A stretch of DNA of 37,034 nucleotides, taken from Bacillus sp. AFS006103. Its GTDB lineage: Bacteria > Bacillota > Bacilli > Bacillales > Cytobacillaceae. Made by a program: the position numbers and the translations under genes. The notes beneath the pieces were generated by a model that was not told the origin of the DNA, did no database searches, and worked only from the letters and a program-made list of their open reading frames with translations. Position 1 is the first letter of the stretch. Every line of letters begins with the position of its first letter. Of the stretch, positions 17,125 through 25,497 are shown piece after piece. The stretch covers positions 1 to 37,034 of the forward strand of contig NTXX01000008.1 in the NCBI GenBank assembly GCA_002559145.1. Reading direction: 5' to 3'.

Positions 17125-17684
17125 ATTTTTTTAAGACAATTTCAGAGAATGTTAAATCCATACATGCGGATTTCAAGAAAAATTCAAAAACCAAACGGCT
17201 GGTATTATGCGCATTATTTGCATGCATTGCAGCTGTTCTCCAAGCTGCAGGTGGTTTTTTGCCAGTACTAGGTTATTTTATCAGCCCCTTTGCGACTGCA
17301 CCGATTCTTTTCTGTTCCATGTTCTCCCTTCCGCTAGGCTTGATGGCCTATTTCCTTACCAATCTATTGCTGCTAATTCTTCAGCCAAGTGAATTAATTG
17401 TCTTCCCCTTTACAACTGGTTTGTTAGGGGTGGGTACTGGTGTCGCTTTCTATTTTTTTAAGAAGAGAATAAGCATCATCGTTGCTGGGGCCGCATTTTT
17501 AACCGTCGGTATAATGATCCTATTAAATGTTGTTAAATTCCCACTCTTGGGACCAACTATTTCGACTTCTTTCTCCTTTCTAACAACAGGTAGTATTTTT
17601 TTATTTTCGTGCATTTATAATTGGATTTGGATTGATATCGTCTTAATTTTATTTAAAAGGTTAAATAAGACTTTGACCCGGTAA
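17121..17684 (+). CDS. Small integral membrane protein, probable ECF transporter S component
   Basis: This 187-residue protein has a basic soluble N-terminus (KKNSKTKRL) and about five or six hydrophobic segments, the first being LVLCALFACIAAVLQAAGGFLPVLGYF. The KTKRLVLCALFACIAAVLQ entry resembles substrate-binding (S) subunits of energy-coupling-factor vitamin importers, which normally have 170-210 residues. No ATPase or EcfT gene is adjacent, as is usual for group II S components. Ligand unknown. GAGGTGG is placed 8 bases before ATG 17121; this ribosome site is buried in the inverted repeat at 17050-17124, so translation may be controlled. Confidence 0.6.
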   Translation: MYFFKTISENVKSIHADFKKNSKTKRLVLCALFACIAAVLQAAGGFLPVLGYFISPFATAPILFCSMFSLPLGLMAYFLTNLLLLILQPSELIVFPFTTGLLGVGTGVAFYFFKKRISIIVAGAAFLTVGIMILLNVVKFPLLGPTISTSFSFLTTGSIFLFSCIYNWIWIDIVLILFKRLNKTLTR

Positions 17685-17748
17685 CCTTCCAAATCACTCC
17701 TGTGTTAGGAGCAGCGCCTATTTTCTTATTCTGATGGAGATCGTCCAT

Positions 17749-19344
17749 TCAAATTTCCATTGCCACGTCGATTAAGACGATTTCCTCCTCAGACTTCAAC
17801 GCTTCTTTAAGTATGTTTTCGAATTCAAAAGAATTGCTCGCTCGCTTTCCACTAATTCCAAAACTAGCCGCCAATTGTACAAAATCCGGGTTCTTGAAGG
17901 TGACCCCGTAGTTATCGCCAAACTTTTTGTTCATTTGCTGTACCTCAAGTTTTAACATGGAGTCATTTAAAACAATAACGATAAAAGAAAGCCCGAGTCG
18001 TTTGGCGGTCTCTAGTTCGGAAAAATTCATAAGGGCACCACCGTCACCAGTAATACAAATAACAGGGTCTTTAGGGCAGGCGAATTTTGCACCTATGGCA
18101 CCCGGTATGGCTATCCCCATTGAAGCGAGACCGTTAGAGATGATTAACCGGTCTGGCATTTTTGGCTGATAGGTTCGCGCGATTGAAACTTTATGGGACC
18201 CGACATCAGATATAACAATCGTATTTTCAGGTGTTAGCGTTTCAATACAATGTAAAATATTCTCAATCGTAAAGGGTTGAGAGTGGGTGTTCACATGATC
18301 CTGATCGATTTGATAAGCGGTCTTTATATGCTCCTTAAGTTTGTCGGAAGGTACCCAGGATTTCTTTGGGAGCTCCAATTGATTAAGCATTTGGAGTGTC
18401 ATCTTAATGTTCCCGATCAGTTCAACTCCGAATGGATAATATTCATTGATTTCGGCAGGTAAGGTATCAATATGTAATACCGGAAGTTTCTTTTGATTCC
18501 AGTTTTTCGGCAGTTTCTCGACAAAGTCAAAGCCGATGACAATCAGTATATCTGCTTCTGCCATGCCTGGTAAAACTTCATCGTTTTCATTAAATCCAAA
18601 CGTAAAGAAATTCAGCGGATGTTCCTTCGGAAGCACACCTTTTGCCATAAAACTGTGGGCAACCGGAGATTGAATGGTATCGATAAATGTCAGCACCTCT
18701 GGAACTGCATCCTGCCTAATGATACCGTTTCCGATGATAATAAATGGTTTCAAGTATTTTTTTATAAGCGTGATTGCTGCTTCGAGTGCCTCATTAACTG
18801 GGACACTTTCAGGTATAGCTGTTACCGGCAAAGGCTTTCCAGGAATCATTTGAGCAGAAAAGTTCTCGGGTAACGAAATAGCGACCGCACCAGGTTTCTC
18901 TATTTTTGCTACTCTGAATGCTTTCCGAATAATAGCAGGGACAGTCTCGGATTCTTTGATTTGAGTGCTCCACTTTGTGGTTGGCTCAAACATTTTTGCA
19001 ATATCTATATATTGATGTGATTCGGGATGATGACGTTCTACACCTGCTTGACCAATTAATGCCACCACTGGTGAATGATCGAGCTGGGCACTGGCAATTC
19101 CAGTTAACAAATTTGTAGCTCCAGGACCCAGCGTTGATAAACAAACGCCAACCTTCTTTGACAATCTACCATAAACATCGGCCATAAAAGCAGCCCCTTG
19201 CTCGTGCCTGACATTCACATATTGAATTTGTGATGATTTGGATAGAGAATCAGCCAGATCAAGTGTCTCCTTGCCGACAATTCCAAACACGTATTCCACA
19301 CCTTCGTTTTCTAAACAACGAACAAGTACATCAGATACTTTCAT
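17749..19344 (-). CDS. Thiamine-diphosphate enzyme, acetolactate synthase-like
   Basis: The 531-residue protein has the three ThDP-enzyme domains. Residues include VRHEQGAAFMADVYGR with the catalytic Glu near position 48, STLGPGATNLLTGIASA, and the ThDP-Mg motif GDGGALMNFSELETAKRLGL (near 435-455). This resembles catabolic acetolactate synthase (AlsS, about 570 residues), which joins two pyruvates to acetolactate. However, no alsD decarboxylase, alsR regulator or small subunit is adjacent, so another 2-keto acid reaction is possible. ATG 19344 follows AAAGGAGG; upstream extension of the frame has no ribosome site and overlaps the next gene. Family firm, substrate uncertain. Confidence 0.8.
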   Translation of the reverse strand: MKVSDVLVRCLENEGVEYVFGIVGKETLDLADSLSKSSQIQYVNVRHEQGAAFMADVYGRLSKKVGVCLSTLGPGATNLLTGIASAQLDHSPVVALIGQAGVERHHPESHQYIDIAKMFEPTTKWSTQIKESETVPAIIRKAFRVAKIEKPGAVAISLPENFSAQMIPGKPLPVTAIPESVPVNEALEAAITLIKKYLKPFIIIGNGIIRQDAVPEVLTFIDTIQSPVAHSFMAKGVLPKEHPLNFFTFGFNENDEVLPGMAEADILIVIGFDFVEKLPKNWNQKKLPVLHIDTLPAEINEYYPFGVELIGNIKMTLQMLNQLELPKKSWVPSDKLKEHIKTAYQIDQDHVNTHSQPFTIENILHCIETLTPENTIVISDVGSHKVSIARTYQPKMPDRLIISNGLASMGIAIPGAIGAKFACPKDPVICITGDGGALMNFSELETAKRLGLSFIVIVLNDSMLKLEVQQMNKKFGDNYGVTFKNPDFVQLAASFGISGKRASNSFEFENILKEALKSEEEIVLIDVAMEI

Positions 19345-19511
19345 CTTGTCCTCCTTTAACACCATCGTTATTTTTCTATGGTTACCGCTGATAGGATTTT
19401 TCAACCTTCCACAATAAGGTGAAGATTGGAAAAATGCCAAGACGTATGATCCAAGTAATGTTACAATAAAAAGAAAATAATGGAAGAAAATGAGAAAAAG
19501 GGTGAAAATTA

Positions 19512-20144
19512 ATGAGTGAAAACCAACAATATGTGTGGTATGCAAGTTATGGTTCCAATATTAATACCGAACGATTCCTATGTTATATAAAAGGCGGTCA
19601 ACCTGAGGGTTCCTCCCAAGTTGAGATAGGCTGTAAGGATTCTTCTCTTCCTGTGGATGAGTCAACTTTTACAATAGACCGGCCCCTTTACTTTGCTAAA
19701 GAAGCAGCCAGATGGGAAGCACAGGGAGTAGCCTTTATCGGTTTGCAAGAAGACAAAGAGAACAGGACCTACAGCAAAAAATATCTAATTACTGTCGAGC
19801 AGTTTTTAGATGTTGTTAAACAAGAGAATAATGGGATTGATTTTGAAATTGATTTAAATGAGGTCCAACGGAAAGGTTCAAAAGTATTCCTACGCTATTC
19901 TTGGTATGGGAATATATTATTTTTAGGAGAAGAAGGAGGCTTTCCAATTTACACATTTACAACCCCATGGGATATCAATGATGTGGAATGGATTAAGCCT
20001 TCCCATGCCTATTTAAAAACAATTATAAAGGGATTAAGTAAAGACTACATAGATGATGAAATCTTCACTTATTTTCAAAACAAACCGGGGATTAAAGATC
20101 GGTACACTGATTCTGAATTGGCTCTACTGCTTAAAGAAAAGTAG
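19512..20144 (+). CDS. Gamma-glutamylcyclotransferase-fold (AIG2-like) protein
   Basis: The 210-residue protein starts with VWYASYGSNINTERF, matching the YxxYGSN loop that opens the cyclotransferase fold. A likely catalytic Glu lies in the region around FAKEAARWEAQGVAFIG (about 62-78). Classical members form 5-oxoproline from gamma-glutamyl amino acids, but many bacterial relatives are unassigned. It is longer than minimal members (about 120-150), with an extra C-terminal domain (EWIKPSHAYLKTIIKG onward). GGGTG lies about 7 bases before the ATG. It is divergent from the acetolactate-synthase-like gene, and a hairpin terminator follows. Confidence 0.65.
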   Translation: MSENQQYVWYASYGSNINTERFLCYIKGGQPEGSSQVEIGCKDSSLPVDESTFTIDRPLYFAKEAARWEAQGVAFIGLQEDKENRTYSKKYLITVEQFLDVVKQENNGIDFEIDLNEVQRKGSKVFLRYSWYGNILFLGEEGGFPIYTFTTPWDINDVEWIKPSHAYLKTIIKGLSKDYIDDEIFTYFQNKPGIKDRYTDSELALLLKEK

Positions 20145-20193
20145 AGCATTTAGGAAAAAACTATAAATTGATCAATTTGCTCAATAATATTTG

Positions 20194-20235
20194 GCCGTGA
20201 AGGGTGATTCTTCTAACCTTTTCACGGCTTATTTT
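20194..20235 (+). terminator. Terminator of the cyclotransferase-fold gene
   Basis: Stem GCCGTGAA / TTCACGGC (20194-20201 with 20221-20228), then a T-rich tract. Confidence 0.8.
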
Positions 20236-20363
20236 TATTAAATAAGGAATAATAAGAATCATTCATCTTGTTAAAAGAAGTTAGAGGAAAATTTCTCCTT
20301 GGTAAATTGTGAATTCGCTTACAATTCACAATTAAAACCGTAATTATTCTGTTTTTAGTGTTA

Positions 20364-20380
20364 TGATAATGATAATAATG
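20364..20380 (+). promoter_or_regulatory. Possible Fur-type box upstream of the DUF2062 gene
   Basis: TGATAATGATAATAATG (20364-20380) matches the Bacillus Fur 7-1-7 pattern TGATAAT-N-ATTATCA at about 12 of 15 positions. It lies 70-90 bases before the start codon. AT-rich context makes chance matches common. Confidence 0.35.
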
Positions 20381-20451
20381 GTAATATTGAACCGAAATCT
20401 CGTTTTATTTGAAATCAGTTGATGGAAATCTGTTAAAAAGGGAGTACTCCT

Positions 20452-21027
20452 ATGAGCATAAAACAACACAAAAAACATAATATTCTTCAACGAATTGGAC
20501 GAGCTTTTAAGTTGAACTTTATCAAACTGTTGCGTTCTCCAGGTGGGGCCAAAAAAGTATCGTTGGGGTTCGCAATTGGCTTTGGTTTAGAGATGGTCGT
20601 ACTTTCGACGGCATCCCTTATTTATATTGTGTTTTTACCAATGGTACGAATGTCTAAAGGTTCCTTGCCTGCAGCTATCATCGGAAATGTCATTGGTAAA
20701 TTTTCCTTTTTGCCGGTACTCCTTCTTCCTTTTGCAAAAACAATCGGTAAACTCATTTATCCATTTAACGGACAAATCGGGCATAAGACCCCATTTTCGG
20801 TTGAGGGACTATTGCAAGGTGATTTTCATGGCCTTGTCAGCCTCCTCCATGGGGGAGTCCATGTGTTAATTGGAATGACTATATTCGGAATTATCCTTGG
20901 CGTCCTTTCCTACTTCCTTGTTCATTATTTCTACGAAAAAGAAAAAGAGAAAAGACTTACAAGGATTCGTGATAAACAAGCTTCTCGAAAAAATACGCTT
21001 GTTATTATTGATGCCGGTAATAATTAA
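20452..21027 (+). CDS. DUF2062-family membrane protein
   Basis: The 191-residue protein has the DUF2062 layout: a basic helix (RIGRAFKLNFIKLLRSPGGAKKV), then hydrophobic segments around 36-60, 70-90 and 127-150, ending in a charged tail (EKEKEKRLTRIRDK). The motif SPGGAKKVSLGFAIGFGLE and a GNVIGK turn are typical. No molecular function is established for the family in Bacilli. GGGAG stands 8 bases before the ATG. Its stop codon overlaps the stop of the convergent dehydrogenase gene: both end within TTAA at 21024-21027, so no terminator separates them. Confidence 0.8.
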   Translation: MSIKQHKKHNILQRIGRAFKLNFIKLLRSPGGAKKVSLGFAIGFGLEMVVLSTASLIYIVFLPMVRMSKGSLPAAIIGNVIGKFSFLPVLLLPFAKTIGKLIYPFNGQIGHKTPFSVEGLLQGDFHGLVSLLHGGVHVLIGMTIFGIILGVLSYFLVHYFYEKEKEKRLTRIRDKQASRKNTLVIIDAGNN

Positions 21028-21860
21028 GGTTTTAGCTTTTTTATGATGATGGATTCTAAAAGCTTCCAGGGAAGAAAACTTTTAAGTGTCAGCATATTCT
21101 TTACACCAGCCCCGATTGGATACCTAAGTTCGGGTGTTTTTGGTTGTGAAGCAATTTGCGCAGCCAGTTTGGCAACTTCAATTGGATTGCCATGTCTGGC
21201 TTTGCCGCCTTCAATTTCTTTTAGAATGTTTTCCATATAAGCTGAGTATGGAGACTCACCATTGACTTCCATTCCATCTACACTGGCCCAAATATTGGTT
21301 TGATAGGATCCTGGTTCAATTAAGGAAACATCAATCCCAAAGGGTTTTAGCTCCAATCGTAAACTTTCGCTATAGCCCTCCAGAGCGTATTTGGATGCAA
21401 CATAGGCAGATAAACCCGGGAATCCAAATCTCCCGCTAATACTGCTCATATTGATAATCCTGCCTTGTTTCTTTGCCCGCATGGATGGTAGGACTGCTTG
21501 GGTGACAGCAATCAACCCGAAAAAGTTAGTTTCAAATTGACTTCGATAAGCCTCTACTGATAGCTCTTCGCTAAAACCTCCCAATGCAAAGCCTGCATTG
21601 TTTACCAACACATCTATAGTGGGGTATTCTTCCAACAATGTTTGGAAAAGACGAATGGAATCCTGTGACGTCACATCAAGCGGCAGGACATGGATGAAAT
21701 CTGCTACCTGTTTCTCTTTTGCAAGGTCCAATAACGGCTTTCCTTTGTTTACCTCTCTCATCGTTGCAATGACCGTAAATCCTTTCAATGCCAATTCAAT
21801 CGCTGTTAACAAACCAAATCCGCTCGAAGATCCTGTAACAATTGCTGTTTTTGACTTCAT
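21024..21860 (-). CDS. Short-chain dehydrogenase/reductase, YusZ-like
   Basis: This 278-residue classical SDR carries TGSSSGFG (about 9-16) for NAD(P), NNAGFALGG (about 84-92), the catalytic Ser in INMSSISGRFG and the Tyr-Lys pair in YVASKYALEG. It probably reduces or oxidises a hydroxyl or keto group on a small molecule; the substrate cannot be told. ATG 21860 has GGAGG 7 bases upstream. The gene ends by sharing bases with the convergent DUF2062 gene. A GTATAC word lies upstream at 21914, but I treat it as chance. Confidence 0.87.
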   Translation of the reverse strand: MKSKTAIVTGSSSGFGLLTAIELALKGFTVIATMREVNKGKPLLDLAKEKQVADFIHVLPLDVTSQDSIRLFQTLLEEYPTIDVLVNNAGFALGGFSEELSVEAYRSQFETNFFGLIAVTQAVLPSMRAKKQGRIINMSSISGRFGFPGLSAYVASKYALEGYSESLRLELKPFGIDVSLIEPGSYQTNIWASVDGMEVNGESPYSAYMENILKEIEGGKARHGNPIEVAKLAAQIASQPKTPELRYPIGAGVKNMLTLKSFLPWKLLESIIIKKLKP

Positions 21861-21932
21861 GAGTGCCTCCTCCACTGCCCTTTTTTCTATTTAAACTTAA
21901 ATTAAAGGTGTTTGTATACCCTAAAGAGAAAA

Positions 21933-21962
21933 AGGCTGTCCCAAAATACTTTGGGACAGCCT
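21933..21962 (-). terminator. Terminator of the spore protein gene
   Basis: A 13-bp perfect stem AGGCTGTCCCAAA / TTTGGGACAGCCT with a 4-base loop; on the minus strand it is followed by TTTTTCTCTTT. Confidence 0.9.
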
Positions 21963-21979
21963 CTGGCTGGAATCACCTG

Positions 21980-22174
21980 TTATTGATTTTGATGATTCCT
22001 GAGGGTTTGTTCAGCATAAGCAACCAGACGTTTGGTCATTTCGCCTCCGACTGAACCATTTGCTCGTGCGGTCGTATCAGCACCAAGTTGAACTCCAAAC
22101 TCGTTGGCAATCTCTTCTTTCATTTGATCTAAAGCATTATCTGCTTCAGGAACCAATAGTTTGTTTCTAGCCAT
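21980..22174 (-). CDS. Alpha/beta-type small acid-soluble spore protein
   Basis: The 64-residue protein coats and protects DNA in dormant spores and is broken down by the GPR protease at germination. It begins [19 protein letters not shown] and has the GPR cleavage region [10 protein letters not shown] (about 24-33) followed by the conserved DNA-binding tract [27 protein letters not shown] lies before the ATG. Expression should be in the forespore under sigma G, though I could not define the promoter. A hairpin GAGCAAT-AAAAA-ATTGCTC lies at 22202-22220 in the leader region. This gene marks the organism as a spore former. Confidence 0.95.
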   Translation of the reverse strand: MARNKLLVPEADNALDQMKEEIANEFGVQLGADTTARANGSVGGEMTKRLVAYAEQTLRNHQNQ

Positions 22175-22319
22175 GATACATCACTCCCGACGAAGTTTTT
22201 TGAGCAATAAAAAATTGCTCATTGATAATTTACCCGTTTTTGGTTCATTTCATTATCATCGGGGATATTATTCTTGATGGTTGGTTAAACATTATATAGA
22301 AAAGTGAGTGATATTGGTT

Positions 22320-22460
22320 ATGATCGAATTCCCAAAAAATCTATATTGTGATAAGTGTGGCAAAGAAACAGAACACATAGTAAGTGAAGATGCTTTAGAG
22401 ATAGAATATATTTGTACTGTTTGCAAGAATGAACAAGAAATTATCAAATCCTTTTTTTAA
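22320..22460 (+). CDS. Small zinc-ribbon protein, 46 residues
   Basis: The ORF has two Cys pairs, YCDKCGK (Cys 10 and 13) and YICTVCKN (Cys 32 and 35), spaced as a zinc ribbon. The sequence starts MIEFPKNLYCDKC. A weak GTGAGTGAT ribosome site lies about 7 bases before the ATG. The stop comes 21 bases before the FAD oxidoreductase start, so they may share a transcript. The Cys pairing makes a real gene likely; the role is unknown. Confidence 0.6.
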   Translation: MIEFPKNLYCDKCGKETEHIVSEDALEIEYICTVCKNEQEIIKSFF

Positions 22461-22481
22461 AAATAATGAAATAGGTGTTTT

Positions 22482-23597
22482 ATGCAAAAAATGATCGTGA
22501 TCGGAGCAGGAATTCTAGGTGCTTCAACCGCTTATCACCTTGCCAAGTTTGGTGCTGAGGTAATATTAGTTGATCGGATGGATCCCGGACAGGCAACTGA
22601 TGCTGCGGCAGGGATTGTTTGTCCATGGCTCTCACAGCGTCGAAACAAAGCTTGGTATCAGTTAGCCAAAGGCGGTGCTCGTTACTACCCGGAATTAATT
22701 GCTCAATTAGAAGCTGATGGCGAAAGAGATACGGGCTATCAACGGGTTGGGGCGATCAGTCTTCATACAGAACAGAATAAACTCGAACAAATGGCGGAAA
22801 GAGCGAGAAAACGGCGCGAGGATGCCCCGGAAATAGGTGAGATTGCCATTCTATCACCGTCTGAAACCAAACAGCTTTTTCCTCCGTTATCTGAAGTATA
22901 TGGGTCTGTTTATGTTAGTGGAGGAGCACGTGTAAATGGAAGGGCATTGCGAGAGTCACTAATTCGCACCTCCATCAAGCATGGTGTTTCATTTCGTAAT
23001 GCGAATGCGTCCCTAGTTATACAAGGAAACAAAGTAGAAGGCATGAAGATTGATGATTCAATCTATTTGGCAGATTTAGTAATTGTGACCGGAGGGGCAT
23101 GGTCTAAAGAGCTTTTACAGCCATTAGGTGTTGAGTTTTTAGTTAAACCTCAAAAGGCACAAATCATTCACCTGGAATTGCCTAAGACGGATACCAGCCA
23201 ATGGCCCGTGGTCATTCCTCAACAAAATCATTACATCCTTACCTTTGAAAACGGCCGCGTCGTTGTGGGTTCGACACATGAAAATGAAGCCGGTTTTGAC
23301 AATCGAGTAACCGCAGGGGGGATCCTGGAGATTTTAAGCAAAGCGCTAGAAGTGGCACCAGGTTTATCCGCATGCACATATCTTGAAACAAGAGTCGGCT
23401 TTCGGCCGTATACCCCAGGTTTTTTGCCTGTAATTGGGGCGTTGCCGCAATTCGAAGGAATCTATGTAGCCAATGGTTTAGGGGCATCAGGATTAACGAG
23501 TGGACCATATCTTGGTATGGAACTGGCAAAACATGTAATAGGTAGGAAAACAGAAATAGATCTGAGCAGCTATAATGTGGCAGGTGCACTTTTATAA
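22482..23597 (+). CDS. DAO-family FAD-dependent oxidoreductase
   Basis: The 371-residue flavoprotein opens with the dinucleotide site MIVIGAGILGASTAYHLAK (about 4-22) and an Asp/Arg pair (VDRMDPG), has VTGGAWSKEL in the middle and ends with the second FAD site RPYTPGFLPVIG and YVANGLGASGLTSGP. This is the layout of glycine oxidase, D-amino-acid dehydrogenase and sarcosine oxidase subunits, so an amino acid or N-methyl amino acid is the likely substrate. No thiazole genes are near, which speaks against the ThiO role. TAGGTG lies 6 bases before the ATG. A hairpin at 23613-23637 ends the gene. Confidence 0.85.
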   Translation: MQKMIVIGAGILGASTAYHLAKFGAEVILVDRMDPGQATDAAAGIVCPWLSQRRNKAWYQLAKGGARYYPELIAQLEADGERDTGYQRVGAISLHTEQNKLEQMAERARKRREDAPEIGEIAILSPSETKQLFPPLSEVYGSVYVSGGARVNGRALRESLIRTSIKHGVSFRNANASLVIQGNKVEGMKIDDSIYLADLVIVTGGAWSKELLQPLGVEFLVKPQKAQIIHLELPKTDTSQWPVVIPQQNHYILTFENGRVVVGSTHENEAGFDNRVTAGGILEILSKALEVAPGLSACTYLETRVGFRPYTPGFLPVIGALPQFEGIYVANGLGASGLTSGPYLGMELAKHVIGRKTEIDLSSYNVAGALL

Positions 23598-23612
23598 GAG
23601 ATATAGAACAAG

Positions 23613-23637
23613 ATAAGCACCCAAAATGGGTGCTTAT
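23613..23637. terminator. Hairpin between convergent genes
   Basis: An 11-bp perfect stem ATAAGCACCCA / TGGGTGCTTAT with loop AAA. No long T tract on either side, so termination strength is uncertain. Confidence 0.6.
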
Positions 23638-23677
23638 TGCTCCGAGGATATGTGATAAATAAGGCGCTTTCAAAAAA

Positions 23678-24373
23678 CTACGTAATAATTCCTCTACGAA
23701 AAAGTTCGCCGATCGCATGGGAGCGATTCTGGACTCCTAGCTTTTTAATAGCCGTTTTCACGTATTGTTTCACCGTTAATTCACTGATTTGCATTGAATC
23801 TGCCATTTCCTTTATACTTTCCCCCCAAGCAATTCTTCTCATTACTTCCAGTTCCCGCTTACTTAAATTTTGTGGGTCCTCCACATTATCGAATTTCTCA
23901 AAAAACTTTCCAACTTCTTTGCCATAAAGGGTTAATGAGGAAATCAGTTTTTCATCAATCGTAGCCTCTCTCACAAACTCATTGGAGCAAATATATCCAA
24001 TAATAACCGACCGATAACAAATAGGAACAACGACAAGTGAATTTACACTCGAAGAAGTTATGTATTTACTACTTGTTTGCTTTAGATACTCAATGCCTGA
24101 ACAATACTTCGCTTTCTTTTCATTAATCGCTGAAGAAATGATCGGCAGGGAACGGATATCATCCCGGATATCCCCAATATGTACCATTCCTGCAGATGAT
24201 AATGAGATGATTCCTTCACCAAGAAACCCTAAAGGAGAATATCTGAATAAATAAGCATTCATAACGGGGTAGAAGTCCATGAAAACATCGAGAATTTTAT
24301 ATAATCTTTCTTCATGGCATGTTGCTTCCTCTAAATTTTGTATTCTATGCTGTAAAGTATACTGAGATGTCAT
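23678..24373 (-). CDS. LuxR-type (GerE) transcriptional regulator with GAF-like sensor domain
   Basis: This 231-residue regulator has an N-terminal sensor region (about 1-160) that resembles GAF domains, with VVVPICYRSVIIGYICSNEF, and a C-terminal LuxR/GerE helix-turn-helix (about 170-225: LSKRELEVMRRIAWGESIKE, TVKQYVKTAIKKLGV). No phosphoreceiver signature was found. ATG 24373 follows AAAGGAGATGAT. The gene diverges from the esterase-monooxygenase operon, so it most likely senses a substrate and activates that operon. Mirrored AATTGGGAAT words in the shared intergenic region are candidate binding sites. Confidence 0.85.
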   Translation of the reverse strand: MTSQYTLQHRIQNLEEATCHEERLYKILDVFMDFYPVMNAYLFRYSPLGFLGEGIISLSSAGMVHIGDIRDDIRSLPIISSAINEKKAKYCSGIEYLKQTSSKYITSSSVNSLVVVPICYRSVIIGYICSNEFVREATIDEKLISSLTLYGKEVGKFFEKFDNVEDPQNLSKRELEVMRRIAWGESIKEMADSMQISELTVKQYVKTAIKKLGVQNRSHAIGELFRRGIIT

Positions 24374-24409
24374 ATTATCATCTCCTTTATAGGGATATAG
24401 CACGTCTAA

Positions 24410-24501
24410 AATTGGGAATATTCAAATTATACAAAAAATTGTAACCTTAAGATAGACTTTTAGGAAAATCTTTTTCGTTAAAAGTTATAAAATTCCCAAT
24501 T
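24410..24501. promoter_or_regulatory. Paired AATTGGGAAT words in the divergent regulator-operon region
   Basis: AATTGGGAAT (24410-24419) and its complement ATTCCCAATT (24492-24501) are 72 bases apart, one near each gene of the divergent pair. The right copy extends to the palindrome AATTCCCAATT. Placement suits an operator for the LuxR-type regulator. Confidence 0.4.
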
Positions 24502-24519
24502 AGGAAAGGAAGATGTTTT

Positions 24520-25467
24520 TTGGCCAATTTAGACCCGCAAGCAAAAGCTTATTTAGAAATGTTCAGCCAAATGCCATTAATTCAGTCATTAGACGCACAA
24601 ACAGTAAGAGAAATGTTTGCATTAGCCCCTCCTGTAGAGGTAGAGCTGGCATCGCTTGCGAAGGTGGAGGACAGAATGATTCCTGTTGCCGATGGTGCTG
24701 AAATAAAGGTAAGAATTTATACACCTGAAGGCCAAGGGCCATTTCCTCTGTTTGTCTATTACCATGGCGGCGGCTGGGTAATTGGGGATCTTGAGACGGC
24801 AGATCCAAGCTGCAGAATGATCGCTAAGCAAACAGGAAGAGTAGTGGTTTCTGTTGATTATAGACTTTCACCTGAATATAAATTCCCAATCCCTGTTGAG
24901 GATTCCTATGCTGCATTAAAGTGGGTAAGTGAAAATGCTGCGACTATAAATGGAAACGCTTCCAACTTAGCGGTTGGCGGTGATAGTGCGGGTGGAAATC
25001 TATCTGCCGTCGTATCGTTAATCGCGAAGGAACAAAATGGACCGGACATTGCTGCCCAGGTTCTCATTTATCCCGTAACAGCCCTGGGATATGACACTAA
25101 ATCATATGAAGAGTTTCAACAAGGGTTTGGCCTTGATAGAGATTTAATGAAATGGTTTGGCAATTATTATATTAATAATGATGAGGAATCAAAAAATAAA
25201 TATGTAGCGCCATTATTGGCAGAGGATTTAAGTAATCTACCACCAGCCTACGTTATTACTGCAGAAAATGATGTTCTGAGAGATGAGGGTTTAGCTTATG
25301 CCGGGCGTCTTAAAGAAGCAGGGGTCAGGGTTGAAACGATTATCGAATCAGGTTTAGTTCATGGTTATTTTACAAATATGGCGGTTTTTCCAGAACGGAT
25401 AAAGGCATCAATTTCTAGATTCGCTAAGTTTTTAAGTGAGGTTGACCAAAAGGTCGGCAGGGTTTAA
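24520..25467 (+). CDS. Alpha/beta-hydrolase esterase, HSL (lipase GDXG) family
   Basis: The 315-residue serine hydrolase has the oxyanion motif HGGG (82-85), nucleophile elbow GDSAG (154-158, Ser 156), Asp 251 in ENDVLRDEG and His 281 in VHGYF, a complete triad of the hormone-sensitive-lipase group. Such enzymes cut short esters. The start is TTG, 8 bases after AAAGGAAG; no ATG fits better in this frame. The Baeyer-Villiger monooxygenase gene follows after 30 bases in the same operon, so its likely job is to hydrolyse the ester or lactone made there. No signal peptide: the enzyme is cytoplasmic. Confidence 0.9.
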   Translation: MANLDPQAKAYLEMFSQMPLIQSLDAQTVREMFALAPPVEVELASLAKVEDRMIPVADGAEIKVRIYTPEGQGPFPLFVYYHGGGWVIGDLETADPSCRMIAKQTGRVVVSVDYRLSPEYKFPIPVEDSYAALKWVSENAATINGNASNLAVGGDSAGGNLSAVVSLIAKEQNGPDIAAQVLIYPVTALGYDTKSYEEFQQGFGLDRDLMKWFGNYYINNDEESKNKYVAPLLAEDLSNLPPAYVITAENDVLRDEGLAYAGRLKEAGVRVETIIESGLVHGYFTNMAVFPERIKASISRFAKFLSEVDQKVGRV

Positions 25468-25497
25468 CCATTATTTTAGAGGCGGGAGGTAGGAATA

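Noticed and set aside
19345..19545. A 67-codon N-terminal extension of the acetolactate-synthase-like frame
   Set aside because: It has no ribosome site, overlaps the divergent cyclotransferase-fold gene, and the ATG at 19344 has a strong AAAGGAGG.
21911..21920. TTTGTATACC upstream of the SDR gene as another GntR/FCD site
   Set aside because: Only one half of the palindrome is good (CCTAA follows), it is 10 kb from the cluster, and GTATAC also occurs inside genes by chance (for example near 23406 and 26301).
23239..23718. Minus-strand open frame of 159 codons
   Set aside because: It lies antisense to the DAO flavoenzyme, crosses the hairpin at 23613-23637 and runs into the regulator gene; no ribosome site.
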